Shown here one piece after another: positions 1 through 10,320 of a stretch of 64,000 nt of DNA. How positions within the stretch are numbered: the first letter of the stretch is position 1; each line of letters starts with the position of its first letter. Origin of the DNA: Diadema setosum (Eukaryota; Echinodermata; Echinoidea; Diadematoida; Diadematidae); contig CM067079.1 in NCBI GenBank assembly GCA_033980235.1, forward strand, positions 24,918,658 to 24,982,657. The letters are read 5' to 3'. The notes under the pieces were generated by a model. It made no database searches. It was given only the letters and a program-made list of their open reading frames with translations, and had not been told where the DNA came from. The position numbers and the translations under genes are program-made.

Positions 1-1128
1 TTTGTGAGTGTGTGTGTTTCATATAGATGGAAAAGTTAGGAAATAGCCAAGGTCAATTCTTATTATTGGCAATGCAAGGCATTTTAATATAGACTAGTAT
101 GTAAAGCAACACTGCAAAATCAATGATCAAGCTTTGATAGCAAAATGTGTACAACCTATCAAACATCACATTGCGCAACATTGCAGCGACTCTTTTTGCC
201 ATTCCGATGTTCTGAGTACACTGCGCACATCCTGCTTGTATTCAAAATGCCAACCAGGAATCACACTGAATCACAATCTTTTGTCGTCTCCGGGCTTTTT
301 GAACAATGTTTCACTATAATACCTCTTTAATCATATGGTTAAAAGAAATCTTAGAAAAATATCTTTTTTCTTGATCATCCTTTCATGTCGATTTCAAAAG
401 CAGTTACTAACCATTGAATTACCATTTTGGTAGTTTTTTTTTCTTTTTTTTTTTACCAGCGGATTGGGGGGGGGGGGGGGGCACGTGCCCCCCCCCCCCA
501 CCCCCCCCCGTAGTTACGCCACTGCTGAAGAATATCCAATATGACAACAACAAACGCTTATAGGTGAAGATCTGATACCGGAGAAGATGAGTTAGTTGCA
601 TTGTAAGGGGTCCATGGCATGTGAAAAGAAATAAATGGTAATTTATAAAAGCAACATGAGCGTTCTCAAGCCCGCAGTACAGTCGAGTCTGCCAATCAGC
701 GAGACATCATAAGCTTAAACACCTGCCATGCTATCGCACCTTACTTGGGTTCGAGATTGAGTTTGAATTTTGAGTTTAATTCAACCTTTGACCTCCAAGT
801 TCAGAGCAATTCTCATCAAAGTGGCTCAATCGGTTGCGCTGCATGCCTTTATGATAAAGGTATTTTACAAATACCTATCTGCGTGTTTCATTGCATGGCG
901 TGCAATATATGCCATCTGGTTACGATCGAGTTGGCGCGGACGGATCGCAAACCAGGCAACCGCAACCGACAGTCGTCTGCCAAATTCCATCACAGTTTAT
1001 TATGAATTATTATCTCCAAATGCAGTTTAAATTTTGACCTGACTCCATGCTAGGAAATATTCTCGCGGTCGGAACTTGACATGATAAAATTCAGGGAAAG
1101 AAATACAAAGTCAAACAACAAAGAGTAT
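1..1128. other. Gene-free stretch with a G/C-run element
   Basis: No coding potential is recognised. At 466-525 a long G run faces a long C run around CACGTGC and is followed by gtagttacgccactgct. This looks like one end of a miniature transposon with a GGCGTAACTA-type terminus. The rest is unique-looking AT-rich DNA. Confidence 0.5.
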
Positions 1129-1382
1129 ACATGTAGGCATAGGCGCCGGAAGTGGGGGGGGGGGGGGGGGGGGCAGGGGGGGCGGCCGCCCCCCCAATCC
1201 AAAAAGTGGGGGGGCAAAACGCATTTTTGCCCCCCCAAAAAGCCCCCCCCCCCCCAAAAAAAAAAAAAAAATAAAATAAATAAATAATAATAATAACATA
1301 ATAATAATAATAATAATAAATAAATGAATAAACAAAGAAAATAAAATAAATATGTATATATATATGAATAAAAGGGAAAAAA

Positions 1383-2450
1383 TATGGCTACAAACGGCAG
1401 CTTTTGGACTGTAAAATGTCAAAATTTTCAAGCTCGCTCGCTTCGCTCGCTCGCATCCAGCAGTTGAGACCGGTGTGCCTCCCCCTTAATTTCTAAAGCG
1501 AAAACATAGCTACGACGGCAGTTGTTGGACTCTAGAATGTCAAAATTTTCAAGCTCGCTCGCTTCGCTCGCTCACATTGAATCGTTATGCCACTCTCCTA
1601 ATGTTGCTGCCAGTAACTGCCAGTAGTTGCGCCCGATGCCCCCCCCCCCCCTTAATTTCCAAAGCGAAAGGTATAGTTAAAAACGGGAGTTTTTGAACTG
1701 TAACCTGTCAAAATTTTCAAGCTCGCTCGTATTGAATCGTTATGCCACTCTCCTAACGTTGCAGCCAGTAATTGCCAGCAGTTGCGCCGCCCAATGCCCC
1801 CCCCCCTTAATTTCCAAAGCGAAAGATATAGCTACAAACGGGAGTTTTTGGACTGTAACATGTCAAAATTTTCAAGCTCGCTCGCTTCGCTTGCCCGCTT
1901 TGAATCGTTATGCAACTCTCCTAACGTTGCTGCCATGCAGTAATTGCCAGCAGTTGCGCCCGATGCCCCCCTTAATTTCCAAAGCGAAAGATATAGCTAC
2001 AAACGGGAGTTTTTGGACTGTAAAATGTCAAAATTTTCAAGCTCGCTCGCTTTGCTCGCTCGCATGGAATAGTTATGCCATTCTCCTAATGTTGCTGCCA
2101 GTAATTGCCAGCAGTTGCGCCCGATGCGCCGCCCCATTAATTTCAAAAGTGAAAGATATAGCTACAAACCCCAGTTTTGGGACTGTAGAATGTCAAAATT
2201 TTCAAGCTTGCTCGCTTCGCTCGCTCGCATTGAATCGTTATGTCATTCTCCTACTGTTGCTGCCGATAATTGCCAGCAGTTGTGCCCGATGCGCCCCCAT
2301 TTATTTCCAAAGCGAAATATATAGCTACTATCAAAACTCCAGTTTTGGAACTGTAGAATATCAAAATTTTTAAGCTCGCTCGCTTCGCTCGCTCGCATTT
2401 TATTGTTATGCCATTCACCTTATGTTGCCGACAGTTTCACACCGTCATTC
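1383..2450. repeat. Tandem array, seven diverged units of ~165 bp
   Basis: The motif caaaattttcaagctcgctcg recurs at 1420, 1541, 1709, 1864, 2029, 2194 and 2362. Spacings are 121, 168, 155, 165, 165 and 168. Each unit also has 'atagctacaaacgggagttttgg' type sequence, a GCTCGCTTCGCTCGCTCGC block and, in most units, a 'gcccgatgccccc' end. Open frames across it are by-products of the repeat. Confidence 0.95.
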
Positions 2451-2626
2451 CATAATTCATGTAAGGAAAACTTACAATGTTCCTCAATGACAATGATTGT
2501 TGAATGTATCACATTCAGTAATGTATTGTAGTCCCATTATTGCTCACGCACACACGCACAAGCATATCGCTACAGACCGTCAAAATTACTTTATGGTTCC
2601 CCCATGTTTCGACCACCGTACGCCAC

Positions 2627-2628
<2 letters not shown>

Positions 2629-2707
<79 letters not shown>

Positions 2708-2716
2708 GATGTGTGT

Positions 2717-2755
<39 letters not shown>
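2629..2755. repeat. Palindromic compound microsatellite (CA)n(TA)n(TG)n
   Basis: A CA run passes into a TA run at about 2664 and then, after aatagatg, into a TG run with one tc interruption. The CA and TG arms are complementary, so the tract can form a long hairpin with the TA run in the middle. Confidence 0.97.
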
Positions 2756-3024
2756 ATTGTGTAACATATGGATGGTCTAATCTTGAGCCCCCTCCAATGT
2801 TTGCCCCCCCAATCCAAAACTGCTTCCGGCGCGCCTGCATGTAGGAGACCTTTCCTTCCCCTGCACAATCTTTTTATTCTATTTTTTTTTATTTGACAGT
2901 CGACATAAAGGAAATAAAACTCTACCACCACCAAGATGAGAGCATAAGAGACGACTTCATACACAACTATGTGCCATGGGTGTGGTCTCTCCCTTTCAAT
3001 CCCACCCCCCCCCCCCCCCGCATG

Positions 3025-3048
3025 CTGCTTATATACCTATATAAGCAG
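3025..3048. repeat. 24-bp palindrome
   Basis: Arms ctgcttatata and tatataagcag are perfect complements with a 2-base centre (cc at 3036-3037). Confidence 0.9.
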
Positions 3049-3073
3049 GCCTAAATAGACAGTCATAACACGG

Positions 3074-3101
3074 GGAGGTGAAACGATTTCGTCTCACCTC
3101 C
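3074..3101. repeat. Interrupted hairpin
   Basis: Arms ggaggtga (3074-3081) and tcacctcc (3094-3101) enclose a second short inverted repeat, acga-tt-tcgt. The whole could fold as a 12-bp stem with one mismatch. Confidence 0.8.
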
Positions 3102-4210
3102 ACGCATGAACTCAATCTAAAAACAGTCATTATTGACATGGCTTGTACCACGGTGCTTACAACTATAGCTGCAACGGATTGACGGAATTAACACCAACAT
3201 CCGATGTTGTGAATTAACATTGGCGATGTAATTTATCGAACTTATTAACAAAATCTCATTCAAAGTGGTCTTTTATGTTTACACTTTACCATTCGAGAAA
3301 CGGAAAGCAACAGTTAATGCCATTTCTATTGCTATATACTAATATGCAGCGTCGTTGTTCTTTGCGACAGCCTCATTATCCTACCCCTGCCGAGCACTCA
3401 CAACGCACTCTCTTGTCATACAACCCGAGTTACTCGCATGAAATTCTTTCAAATCGTTATGCCAACCATGCTGGTTCTGATCCTTAATACAAATGCACAC
3501 ACATACCAAACGATTCCGCGATGCCCCCCTCAAAGCTTCGAAGAAGAAGATGAGCGATAAACATGTTTCTCTATAAATCAACTCCGATATGAAACTATAA
3601 CGGAACTGGTAAAGTATAAAGACTAAAAGCGCATGCAGTTACATACCTCGAGTCCTTCGCTTGGTCAGTTCTGTTATTCAATTAACTAATATCACTGTAT
3701 GATGGATGGCTTTAGCTGTTGGTGCGCCCTCTGTGCTGGAGGATGAGCTACACAGTCGAACGTGTGTGGTCAGACGATAGTGATATGTATACAATAGATG
3801 CTTTGGTAGAAAAAAAAAAATCAGTTGAGTGTGAAGAGTGGACCACCTGTCCGCCTAAAAAGTAGGACTGTGGCAAACAATCGTGCGGAATAGCTGTTTA
3901 TGATGATGGCGCGCAGTTCAGATTCAGTGCTTGTTTCATAAGATGATTTTCAACCTCGGCACGTACTACATGCGTCAAGCGGCGCGGTGGGAATCTCTTT
4001 TTACTTAGCATGAGTCCCGTACTGACACATCTTATTGATAACGATAACAACTCTGAAAAAAAAAAATAATAAAATGAATATTCAGTAGGCCTACGATTGA
4101 TTTTGATGTTGCCTGCATGAAAGCTCTCTCGATTTTGACAATACGTCATAAATCCGGTATGCGGTTACTGGGCGACATAAAAATTCAGTTTTAGTCTGTT
4201 ATTATAACAG

Positions 4211-4300
4211 TATAGTACAATGATCTCATTGTACTTACACTGACGAAGACCCGAGGCGGGTTGAAAATTTTGTGAATAAAAATCTTCTTGTTGGAACTAC
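4211..4300 (+). mobile_element. Terminus with hammerhead-ribozyme-like core (Penelope-like remnant?)
   Basis: After a palindrome (gtacaatga-tc-tcattgtac) the sequence has CTGACGA, a stem ACCCG-agg-CGGGT, then GAAA and an ATC triplet in aaaatc. CTGANGA-stem II-GAAA is the conserved hammerhead core. Such motifs are known at the ends of Penelope-like retroelements. A proper stem I is not found, so activity is unlikely as it stands. Confidence 0.35.
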
Positions 4301-4365
4301 AGATGGCGTATTCGAGACTCCTTCTTCTTTTAATAATATCATTTGATGTCCAACACGTGGAAAGT

Positions 4366-4437
4366 TCATTTCATTTCATTTCATTTCATTTCATTTCATT
4401 TCATTTCATTTATTTCATTCTCATTTTCATTTTCATT
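4366..4437. repeat. (ATTTC)n pentanucleotide repeat
   Basis: About ten near-perfect tcatt/attt units are followed by degenerate cattttcatttt copies. Confidence 0.95.
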
Positions 4438-5315
4438 ACTTCTGTCAACAAAACATAACACAAAGTAGATCCAAAATTCAATCATAAGCACATTACAAAG
4501 TATGACAATCAATAGTAATCAACAAACATACAAAGATATGCACATATACTGGAATTACAAAGTTATGTTTGAAAGGTAAAAAATGAGAACTGAGAGGTCC
4601 ACGAAAAAAAAAAAACATTGCTTGTAGATTGTGGACCACTCTAAAATATCTTCAAAATACTTATTGCAATTACAAGTACATGTACATAATACAGAAAATA
4701 CGACAAAATGAAACAAACAACAAAGACACAACAACATGACATGACTAAACTGAGGAGGATACGATTGAAAGGAATGGGGCAAAAACAAAGTTAAAGGAAG
4801 GAAAGAAAGAAGAAGATAGGGAGAATGCCTACACGCTGGACAGAGAAACTGAAAAGGGGATTGAGGAGGTATTTCGGACAACTGGTGACTGCACGCAGCT
4901 GTGGAAAAGTTGAGGAAAATTAAAATGCCGAATTTCATTACTTTGCCGTTTTTCATTGTAAGAGGATGAATTCAATAACTAATGATGAACCTTATGTTTG
5001 CTGTAACCTATATAGGTAATGAACATAAATATCTCAGTCAGAATTTAACAAAAGATATTTCAATTTGCGCTTAAAAGAATATAACGATGGAGAATTTTTT
5101 ATTTCCAAAATTAATGAATTTCCAAAATGTATATAAAATGTATTCTGAGCTAATAAAGTTCTGAAAAGGGGTAGATGAAACTCATTAGACCGCCTAGTAG
5201 GATAATCATGAAAACATTGATTTCGTGGAAACATTGAATTAAAAATATTTGGGAAAACATTGGATTTGTGTTGTAGTAAGTTGAACATGAATTGACCCAG
5301 TTCCAAGTTGAACAT

Positions 5316-5321
<6 letters not shown>

Positions 5322-5381
<60 letters not shown>
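5322..5381. repeat. (TA)n microsatellite
   Basis: An uninterrupted run of about 30 TA dinucleotides. Predicted frames of repeated isoleucine/tyrosine here are artefacts. Confidence 0.97.
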
Positions 5382-5383
<2 letters not shown>

Positions 5384-5399
5384 ACAGCAAATCTTGCAC

Positions 5400-5490
5400 A
5401 TAATTTATAGACGTGGCTGGTGTTGGGTAGCACCCCTTTAATCATCAAGCTTTCTGGCGAAAAGCCCTTCTTCAGGATCTACACAGCAAT
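5400..5490 (-). mobile_element. Second hammerhead-like core, opposite strand
   Basis: On the minus strand the sequence reads CCTGAAGA, then AGGGC-ttttc-GCC, then AGAAAGC. This is the same CTGANGA / stem II / GAAA arrangement as at 4.2 kb. It lies beside a TA run. It is read as a decayed retroelement end, with the same reservation about missing outer stems. Confidence 0.3.
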
Positions 5491-6043
5491 GACAACAACG
5501 TATAAATAAAATCAACCTAGGTATAAAATCACACTAAACTTAACTAACCTTATATACTATGCATTTCAAAATATACTCAACATAAAACATAAATACCTCA
5601 ATTCAACGCATTTAAAAAAAAAAAAAACAACAAACCAACATACTATTACTAAATACAATCTCAAAACAAAACTTACTGTGTTGATGCTGAGTGTGGTCTT
5701 GTAGTGTTGTCTGTGTGAAAGTTGTGGTCGGGTGTATCTTATATGTATTTGTGTATATGGGGGGAGGGGCGTTTCTGTACTAAAGCTCGTTCTCATTTAA
5801 TCAAACAAAAACTACCAATACTCAAATTTTTTTCACCATCCAACAATATAAAAAAAAACTTCCAAATTACCATTACAATTTCTACATGTCTATATACATA
5901 TTGTAATTGCTCCGCGTATTGGCAGTACTAGAAATAGCAATAATAATGTCACAATAGAGGAATGCATTAAATGCCAATTACCTTGATTTTAATTCAAAAT
6001 CGGAATTTTCGGAGGCCTCCCCCTTCGTCGGGGATAAAAGTAC

Positions 6044-6081
<38 letters not shown>

Positions 6082-8870
6082 CACCCAGAGGCCGTTATCA
6101 AAGTCAAGCGAATTGCTAATGGTCACCTTCACGATGAGATATACGCACGTCACGTAATCATATCTTCTTTTGTTTTAGTTCTCTTGTTTGTTTTGATGTG
6201 AACACTTGATTTTGTCATAAAGCTTCTATTTGTTACACTTGGAGAAATACGAGTTTAACTGAAGATGAAAATGAAACTGACACCGATTCCCAGAATTTTG
6301 TTTTGTTTTTAAAGGTCATAAGATTTGAAAGTGCAGAGTGTGATCACGTGAGATGGAAATTAGCCAGTCGTGTCTTTGTATAATGTCTTATGACTTGTTT
6401 ATGTCTTATGTTTTTACATCAATGACACATGTTTTTATACTAATGTCACATGTTATATCATGTAACATGGTTTTGTTTATGTCACATTTGTATACTCTTC
6501 CACGTTTGCACTTTCCAGTTTATAATTTGTGACTGTTACATCAGTAAATTTTATGTGCAAACTCATTTTACAATGGCTTCTGGGAATCTACGCCCTACGC
6601 CCAGTCAATTCTTGGTATATGTATATGATTTACTCGTACATACCATGTGGAACATGGAACCATACACCAGACCAAACCTTTTAATGTGTTATTCCATGTC
6701 CTGTCCTAAATTTGTCTCCTATAGCTTGGGCTACTGTATATCTGTAGGGTGCAAGAATATTCATCGTCCATTTATTTGGATTCTCTTTGAGGGACTCACA
6801 CATCACATGCACCACCTTCAAGTGGGTCCATTTATTTTTTGCTCAACATTTTGTTTCGAACTTACCTTTCACTGCTATGGCAAGCATAATATTTAATGTT
6901 TGAAAAGGATAATAATTGCCCTGATTTAATCATATCGTTATCTCATTCGCAGACTTTGTTAATTAGTGTTCTGTTCAAAATGAAATTTTGAAATGAATTG
7001 AATTGCATTGAATCGAATTGAATTGAACTGAATTGAATTGAATTGAATTGAATTGAATTGAATTGAATTGAATTGAACTGAAATACCATGAATTGTCACC
7101 AAAGAGAAGCAAATCCCTGTAAAGTATAACGCAACGCACTCTTGGCATGAGCTCGCTTAACTCGGCTTCAACACCGTTTGAGCGGCGATAGCTAGTGTGG
7201 CGCAATTACCAACATAAGAAAAACAGAACAAAACAAAAACAAGACAACAACATCAGTTGGCAATACCATGTTAAGGATTGGATGTGACATCGGTATGCAA
7301 GCAGTGATTTAATGAGCCCTCCGGATTGAGAACACTTTGAACTCTCTCGCTCAACCATCCCCTTGGTAACTGTTGGAGAGCGGATATGAATGCGACATCC
7401 AGCATACATTAGCCTGCCTTCAAGAATATGACATAAACTTGGGTTTATAAAATGTATAAATCTATATCAAGGGAAGACTTGATGGCTGCATCTGATTTTC
7501 TATAAGAAAAAAAATGAAAAAGAATAAATTGAACAGCTGAAGGTATATACACGTGAAAATATCAATTATTATCAAAGCCCATGCAGGACACATTCATCCT
7601 GCCGAAAACACGAGGTTCATATATCCTTTGGTAGAATCAAAGTTCAATAGCGCCCTCGAAACACGGAGCTAAAATAGCTCCATCTCCATGCTTGAATCTT
7701 GTTATGCTGGAGGAGAGAAATGAGACTGAAGATTTTAGATAATTACCGAATCGGAAGGGATTTTTATGTGAGGTAATATGTAAAAAGAAACGTCTCTGAA
7801 CGAGGCTATACACCAAGCAAAACTTCGCGTACCAAAAAAAAAAAAAAAAAAAAATATGTCTAATGGTGTATCACTTAACCACACTTTACTTTCGAAAGGT
7901 AGAATTTCAGTCCCTATGGCGCGCCAGTCTTGATTCTGGACAGTTTTCATTATCACAACTGTCATTCTCGTTCTTTTTATACATTGTAAAATATCTGTAG
8001 CGACGGAAATTTTGGGGATACGATCCGTGTGCACTTCAACTTTCTTTACATTATGCAGTGTGTTTACCTGTATTCGGTATAATCATTAAGTAATAGCGCC
8101 AGAAAGATGATAGGAGAGATCCTTCACACGTGCATTGACGTGTAAGATCTACTTTATACTGACTTTGGTACTGTTTGTAGGCCTCTATAAAGTACTGTTG
8201 TAATGAACTCAAAACTTCGGAGAATTATAGGCTATCAAACTAACGGGGTATATAATGGCACTTTACTGCCTGTGCATTGATTCTTCCAGTGCAAGAAGGC
8301 CTGGTAACCGCATTTAATACTTTGACATTTATTTTGATCACTGATGGAATTACCGTTTTTACTCCCACAAAAAGGAGGAAACACTAAATTCTGAAGAAGG
8401 TTACTGAAACAAGAATTGTTCAGCATCGCTATTTATAGACTAAAATAAACTCCTAAGCTTTTGCTCCCAATAGACCCACACACTTTTTTTCTTTTTCACT
8501 ATCACTACTGACACCGGCAGACGAAATGACACATGCATTTTATTCAAAAGAAAACATAACTTAGGGAATTCTACACTTCATTCCATTTCATTTTATTGCT
8601 TCACAACAATTACTTTATTTAATTTTGACATCCGACGTTTCACTTTACATGACGTTGTGTTAAATTCAATTCTATTCGAGACTACCACTGTATTGTATTC
8701 TATATAGTATGCTAGGTATAGTCTTTTGCCTATTTCATATACGCATTTCATTAATGGTCTTCTCAAACAGTAACCTTGTCCTAAGATGTGTTAATTGCTA
8801 ACTTTTATAACTCACTTTCAGTTTGCGTCAGACCCCACGTTGGTCTTTTGTCTTCACAGATCTTGAAGAA
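5491..8870. other. Gene-free stretch
   Basis: No gene is recognised. It contains a TA run (6048-6076), a segment at about 6083-6125 (gccgtt.tc.aagtcaagcg) shared with 28160-28200, and an (AATTG)n repeat at 6994-7080. An open frame at 6450-6896 is judged non-coding. The rest is AT-rich without visible structure. Confidence 0.5.
6994..7080. repeat. (GAATT)n pentanucleotide repeat
   Basis: About seventeen gaatt/aattg units with a few substitutions (gcatt, gaatc, gaact). Confidence 0.95.
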
Positions 8871-8878
8871 GTAAATTC

Positions 8879-9240
8879 GGCCCACAGTTATAGATCATCC
8901 GAAGGTTCGATATTCCGAAAATAAAATAAGGTTTGTTAATCCGAAAACGAAATAAGATTCGTTGGTGCACACCTTCCTTTTCATTTTTGGATTAACGAAC
9001 CTTATATCATTTGGATTAACGAACCTTCGGAATAAAGAACCTTCGGAGGAAAGAACCTTTCATTTTCGAATTCACGAACCTTCGGAATAACGCCACAAAC
9101 GTTCGGATTAACGAACCCTATTTCAGTTTCGGATAAGCTAACCTCTAGGCCAAAAGGTATTCGGAGTTTGTGTGTTTCGGAATAACGAACCTCATTTTAC
9201 TTTCGGATTAACGAACCTTCGGAATAACGAACATCACCCC
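8879..9240. mobile_element. TTCGGA-rich foldback repeat with possible 8-bp duplication
   Basis: The block is built from repeated ggattaacgaac and ccttcggaataacgaac words, with the left part (8897-8970) in the opposite orientation to the rest. The word gtaaattc occurs directly at 8871-8878 and 9241-9248, which would suit an 8-bp target-site duplication of the hAT kind. No coding region is seen. Confidence 0.55.
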
Positions 9241-9248
9241 GTAAATTC

Positions 9249-9646
9249 ACGTGGACATCGCGTAAGATAAGACGATATGTAAATACAGCTCTATGGACGA
9301 ACCCTGGCAATTCTCAAATCGCGCCCTCTCTTGCTTTGTAGCAGCACAATCTGGTTCCCCCCCCCCCATGCCCAATCATTTTCTTATAACTGATCACAAA
9401 TCTTTTGCAAAGTCTTTTCATTTAATCGCTTCTTCGTGGTAACTCAGGGACATTTTTTCACTTTTATCAAGAAGTATAACATGTGACACTAAGAAAATTT
9501 AACAATTTCCTTTTATTTCAGGACCAATTTGATTGATGAAACCCTATATCAAAATCGATAAGGCTATTTGATGACTTATTCATGCAAATACCGTTATGTC
9601 AGCTTGGGGAAGCGTCAGCTTTTACATGTATCAAGCATGCAAGGAA

Positions 9647-9695
<49 letters not shown>

Positions 9696-10320
9696 AGATC
9701 ATGCTGAATGTGTCTCCCGTATTGAAATGAATATAAACGTATTAACGAATCTTTTTCCGTAAGTTTGAAATTTTGTAATCCTTTTGATGTGTGTGTTTAG
9801 GGGCCTACATGTAATGTACAGGACACCGCATTATTCTCGTTGCAGTATACCACGATAGAATTACAATTTGAACGCAATAGGCAGAAAGAAATAAATACAA
9901 AAAAGTACAGATTCAGCCTGTTTTATCAATTATCGAATGTTATTAACTATGATAGCTTTCAAACCATGATTACATGCTTTCCATGAGGAACCAATCAAAC
10001 ATACACACATGGATTCACATCACGACACGACAAAAGATATAATACAGATATGATTACTGCAAAGCTAGTGTGAAAGTGAAACTAATGTGAGCTGCAAGAA
10101 TTTCAAAACATTCTTTGTTCTGCGCATGAAAACACATATCCCCCCCCCCCCCCCCCATAGTGAAAAAAAGCAACATACAGGTACATGTAGGCCTATTTGT
10201 AAATCCCGGCGTCTGAATCATCAAGGTGTATTTTGCGAGTGTGCGCTGATGTGATTGCGCATGTGTATGAATAGGTGAATTCAATGTAGGCCCTACCAAG
10301 TTTTTTTGTTTTTTGTTTTG
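9249..10320. other. Gene-free stretch with poly(A) and poly(C) tracts
   Basis: Only simple tracts stand out: a run of about 45 A at 9650-9694 and a C run at 10141-10156. A retrotransposed poly(A) tail is possible, but no gene-like sequence precedes it. Confidence 0.6.

Larger units (their letters stand above)
1140..2845. mobile_element. Possible composite element with internal ~165-bp tandem array
   Basis: The left end reads aggcgccggaagtgggggg at 1141. The right end (ctgcttccggcgcgcctgc, 2820-2838) is a related inverted copy, so the two may be termini of one element. Both lie against runs of G or C and an 'aatccaaaa' motif. Between them lie the tandem array and a CA/TA/TG microsatellite. 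No transposase frame is seen. The assignment as one element is an inference. Confidence 0.45.
2846..4200. other. Gene-free stretch with two adjacent hairpins
   Basis: Nothing coding is recognised. A C run at 3003-3019 is followed by palindrome 3025-3048 and hairpin 3074-3101. The remainder shows no structure I can name. Confidence 0.5.

Noticed and set aside
1693..2373. 226-codon open frame with internal protein repeats
   Set aside because: The repeats in the protein mirror the ~165-bp DNA tandem array. The same array has stops in its other units and no start or splice context.
1383..2450. A CRISPR-like array
   Set aside because: Units are contiguous and diverge throughout, with no constant repeat and unique spacers, and the DNA is eukaryotic.
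6450..6896. 148-codon open frame on the plus strand
   Set aside because: It has no recognisable motif, a biased composition rich in C, F, H and Y, repeated 'atgtcacatg/tcttatg' words at its start and no splice context. It is probably chance in AT-rich DNA.
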